39,095 nt of DNA from DAOOWV01 sp035371485. Lineage in GTDB: Bacteria; Patescibacteriota; Dojkabacteria; JAFGLO01. The stretch is from assembly GCA_035371485.1 (NCBI GenBank), contig DAOOWV010000009.1, positions 1 to 39,095 of the forward strand, in the 5' to 3' direction. The position numbers were made by a program, and so were the translations under genes. The notes under the pieces were generated by a model. It did not search any database. It saw only the letters and a list, made by a program, of their open reading frames with translations, and was not told the origin of the DNA. Below are positions 37,636 through 39,095 of this stretch, in pieces (positions within the stretch are counted from its first letter, which is position 1; each line of letters begins with the position of its first letter).

Positions 37636-39095
37636 TGTTTTTTATTCAGTTTTTTTAAAATATCACGTAATTCAATTGCACGTTCAAAATCCAATAAACT
37701 AGCAGCATTTTTCATTTCCATTTTCAAAAGACGAACAGTTTCTCTTTGAGATTTTTTATCTGATACTCTAAAAGTTGAAACCATAATATCTATATCTTTA
37801 GTTACAAGTTCGGGTACACTAAAAGAACTCATACGTTCTCTATCTTCAACTTTAGGAAGAATACGTTCTCTAATACCTTTTTTAATACCAGTTGGGGTAA
37901 TATTGTTTTTTAGATTATAATCAATTTGAATTTTCCTTCTTCGCTCTACTTCATCAAGTGCTTCTTTCATACTTTTGGTAATATGATCTGCGTACATAAT
38001 TACCCTTCCTTCAATATGTCTCGCAGCCCTTCCCATCGTTTGGATAAGACTTGTTTTTGACCTTAAAAATCCCTCCTTATCTGCATCTAAAATTGCAACT
38101 AATGAAACTTCAGGCAGATCTAATCCTTCTCTCAAAAGATTAATTCCAACAAGTACATCATATTTACCTCTTCTTAAATCATCAAGAATATCTGTTCTTT
38201 CCAATGTATCAATGTCTGCATGTAGATAAGCAACCTCTATTTTACGTCCTAATTTTGAAACTTCAACAATATTCTCTTCGTAAATCCTTTCGTTCAAATA
38301 ATCAGTTAATTCTTCAGCCATCTTTTTGGTCAGAGTGGTAACTAATACTCGCTCTCCTTTTTCTACGACACCAACGATTTCATCAATCAAGTCTAAAACT
38401 TGATTTTTTGCTGGTTTAACATAAACTAATGGATCAACCAAACCTGTAGGTCTAATCAACTGTTCGGCAATATCATTTTTATCTATTAATGACAATTCAT
38501 AATCACCTGGAGTTGCAGACATATATATTGTAGATTTCTGTCTTCTTCTAAATTCATTAAATCGTAAAGGTCTATTATCAAGTGCAGATGGAAGTCTAAA
38601 TCCGTATTCAACCAGGGTCTCTTTTCTTGCTCTGTCTCCATTATACATTCCCCCAATTTGCGGAACAGTAATGTGTGACTCATCAACAACCATTAAATAA
38701 TCGTCTCCAAAGTAATCAAGTAATGAGTAAGGGGGATCTCCAAAATCCCTTTCATCAAAATAAATCGAATAATTCTCAATTCCTTTACAATATCCAATCT
38801 CTTTAATCATTTCAACGTCATATTCCACTTTTTGCTTAAGTCGATGAGCTTCGATAAACTTTGACTCACTTTTAAGCTTTTCAACCTGTTTTGACATATC
38901 TAAAAGAATAGTATTGGTAATATCAGCAACTTTTTCACTATTAAATACATAATGCTTAGCAGGATATATGGCTACGGATAGAACCTTTTTTCCATCCTTA
39001 ATGATAACACTTGTTAGTGAATAATAATCTTTCTTTATTTGTCCTGAAACAGTATCAAAAAAACTTATTTCCTCAATAAATTTTCCTTTTAGAGT
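37632..39095 (-). CDS. uvrB: Excinuclease ABC subunit B, C-terminal 487 residues
   Basis: The gene runs off the right edge. The frame is open to base 39095, and the sequence upstream of the internal Met at 38897 is UvrB too (VAIYPAKHYVFNS), so that Met is not the start. Visible: KLKSESKFIEAHRLKQKVEYDVEMIKEIGYCKGIENYS, VDESHITVPQIGGMYNGDRARKETLVEYGFRLPSALDNRPL, TLTKKMAEELTDYL, GINLLREGLDLPEVSLVAILDADKEGFLRS and QTMGRAARH (helicase motif VI), with a C-terminal UVR domain (KNAASLLDFERAIELRDILKKL). It verifies damage and positions UvrC. Missing part: about the first 170-180 residues. Confidence 0.96.
   Translation of the reverse strand, partial: TLKGKFIEEISFFDTVSGQIKKDYYSLTSVIIKDGKKVLSVAIYPAKHYVFNSEKVADITNTILLDMSKQVEKLKSESKFIEAHRLKQKVEYDVEMIKEIGYCKGIENYSIYFDERDFGDPPYSLLDYFGDDYLMVVDESHITVPQIGGMYNGDRARKETLVEYGFRLPSALDNRPLRFNEFRRRQKSTIYMSATPGDYELSLIDKNDIAEQLIRPTGLVDPLVYVKPAKNQVLDLIDEIVGVVEKGERVLVTTLTKKMAEELTDYLNERIYEENIVEVSKLGRKIEVAYLHADIDTLERTDILDDLRRGKYDVLVGINLLREGLDLPEVSLVAILDADKEGFLRSKTSLIQTMGRAARHIEGRVIMYADHITKSMKEALDEVERRRKIQIDYNLKNNITPTGIKKGIRERILPKVEDRERMSSFSVPELVTKDIDIMVSTFRVSDKKSQRETVRLLKMEMKNAASLLDFERAIELRDILKKLNKKQ

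Noticed and set aside
1..39095. TGA recoding (genetic code 25 or 4)
   Set aside because: TGA ends radC, the VanY-like and the DUF998-like genes at sensible positions, and core genes contain no internal TGA.

Overview
The window looks like a chromosome segment of an ultra-small, AT-rich bacterium of the Candidate Phyla Radiation (Patescibacteria). Reasons: very low GC, tightly packed genes with short overlaps, a mixture of informational genes with small accessory genes, few Shine-Dalgarno sites, tRNAs without encoded CCA, and shortened versions of standard operons (rpsB-tsf-frr without pyrH; frr running straight into rseP without uppS/cdsA/dxr). TGA ends several genes (radC, the VanY-like peptidase, the DUF998-like protein), so it is not a TGA-recoded lineage such as Gracilibacteria or Absconditabacteria. 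I cannot name the phylum from sequence alone; Dojkabacteria, Katanobacteria or Microgenomates relatives are guesses.

Layout. 1-3.9 kb: accessory genes (a partial unknown, a wHTH-Nudix protein, a coupled flavin-fold protein/C39-like peptidase pair, a PLP aminotransferase). 3.9-7.3 kb (minus): pth, a SanA/DUF218 protein, one-chain serine dehydratase, tRNA-Met, rpsU. 7.3-11 kb (minus): rpsB-tsf-frr-rseP, led by a strong promoter and a leader that can mask the rpsB ribosome site. 11-16.1 kb (minus): dnaX-ybaB-recR-rnhC-M16 peptidase. 16.2-20.5 kb: surface protein, cupin, DUF998-like membrane protein, a 5'-truncated SGNH hydrolase, TrmB-type regulator and DUF4272 protein. 20.5-22 kb: tRNA-fMet and tRNA-Tyr (minus), then CDP-alcohol phosphotransferase and DgkA (plus). 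22-26.4 kb (minus): a four-helix protein, dprA, topA, radC. 26.6-28.7 kb (plus): nucleotidyltransferase, LURP-one/scramblase-like protein, methyltransferase. 28.7-32.3 kb (minus): ribosomal protein S1 then clpC. 32.4-33.6 kb: tRNA-Gly and an EamA-like transporter. 33.6-39.1 kb (minus): uvrB (cut by the window edge), uvrA and a VanY-like carboxypeptidase. Together these serve translation, replication and repair, DNA uptake or processing, proteostasis and envelope lipid/wall maintenance.

The most unusual structure is a dispersed family of degenerate tandem heptamer repeats (plus two octamer arrays) in gaps between about 1 and 19 kb. The arrays repeatedly run into start or stop codons and in one case encode the last residues of a protein. 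I found none between 19 and 39 kb. Other points of interest are a well-phased -1 slippery site in dnaX that would give a gamma-like protein, a helix-hairpin-helix domain fused to ribosomal protein S2, odd identity features in tRNA-Tyr and tRNA-fMet, and divergent promoters for S1 and tRNA-Gly sharing a palindromic -35 region. Gaps not otherwise listed (for example 6660-6867 and 6942-7005) show nothing I can identify. No CRISPR array, insertion sequence, rRNA or recognisable riboswitch was seen.
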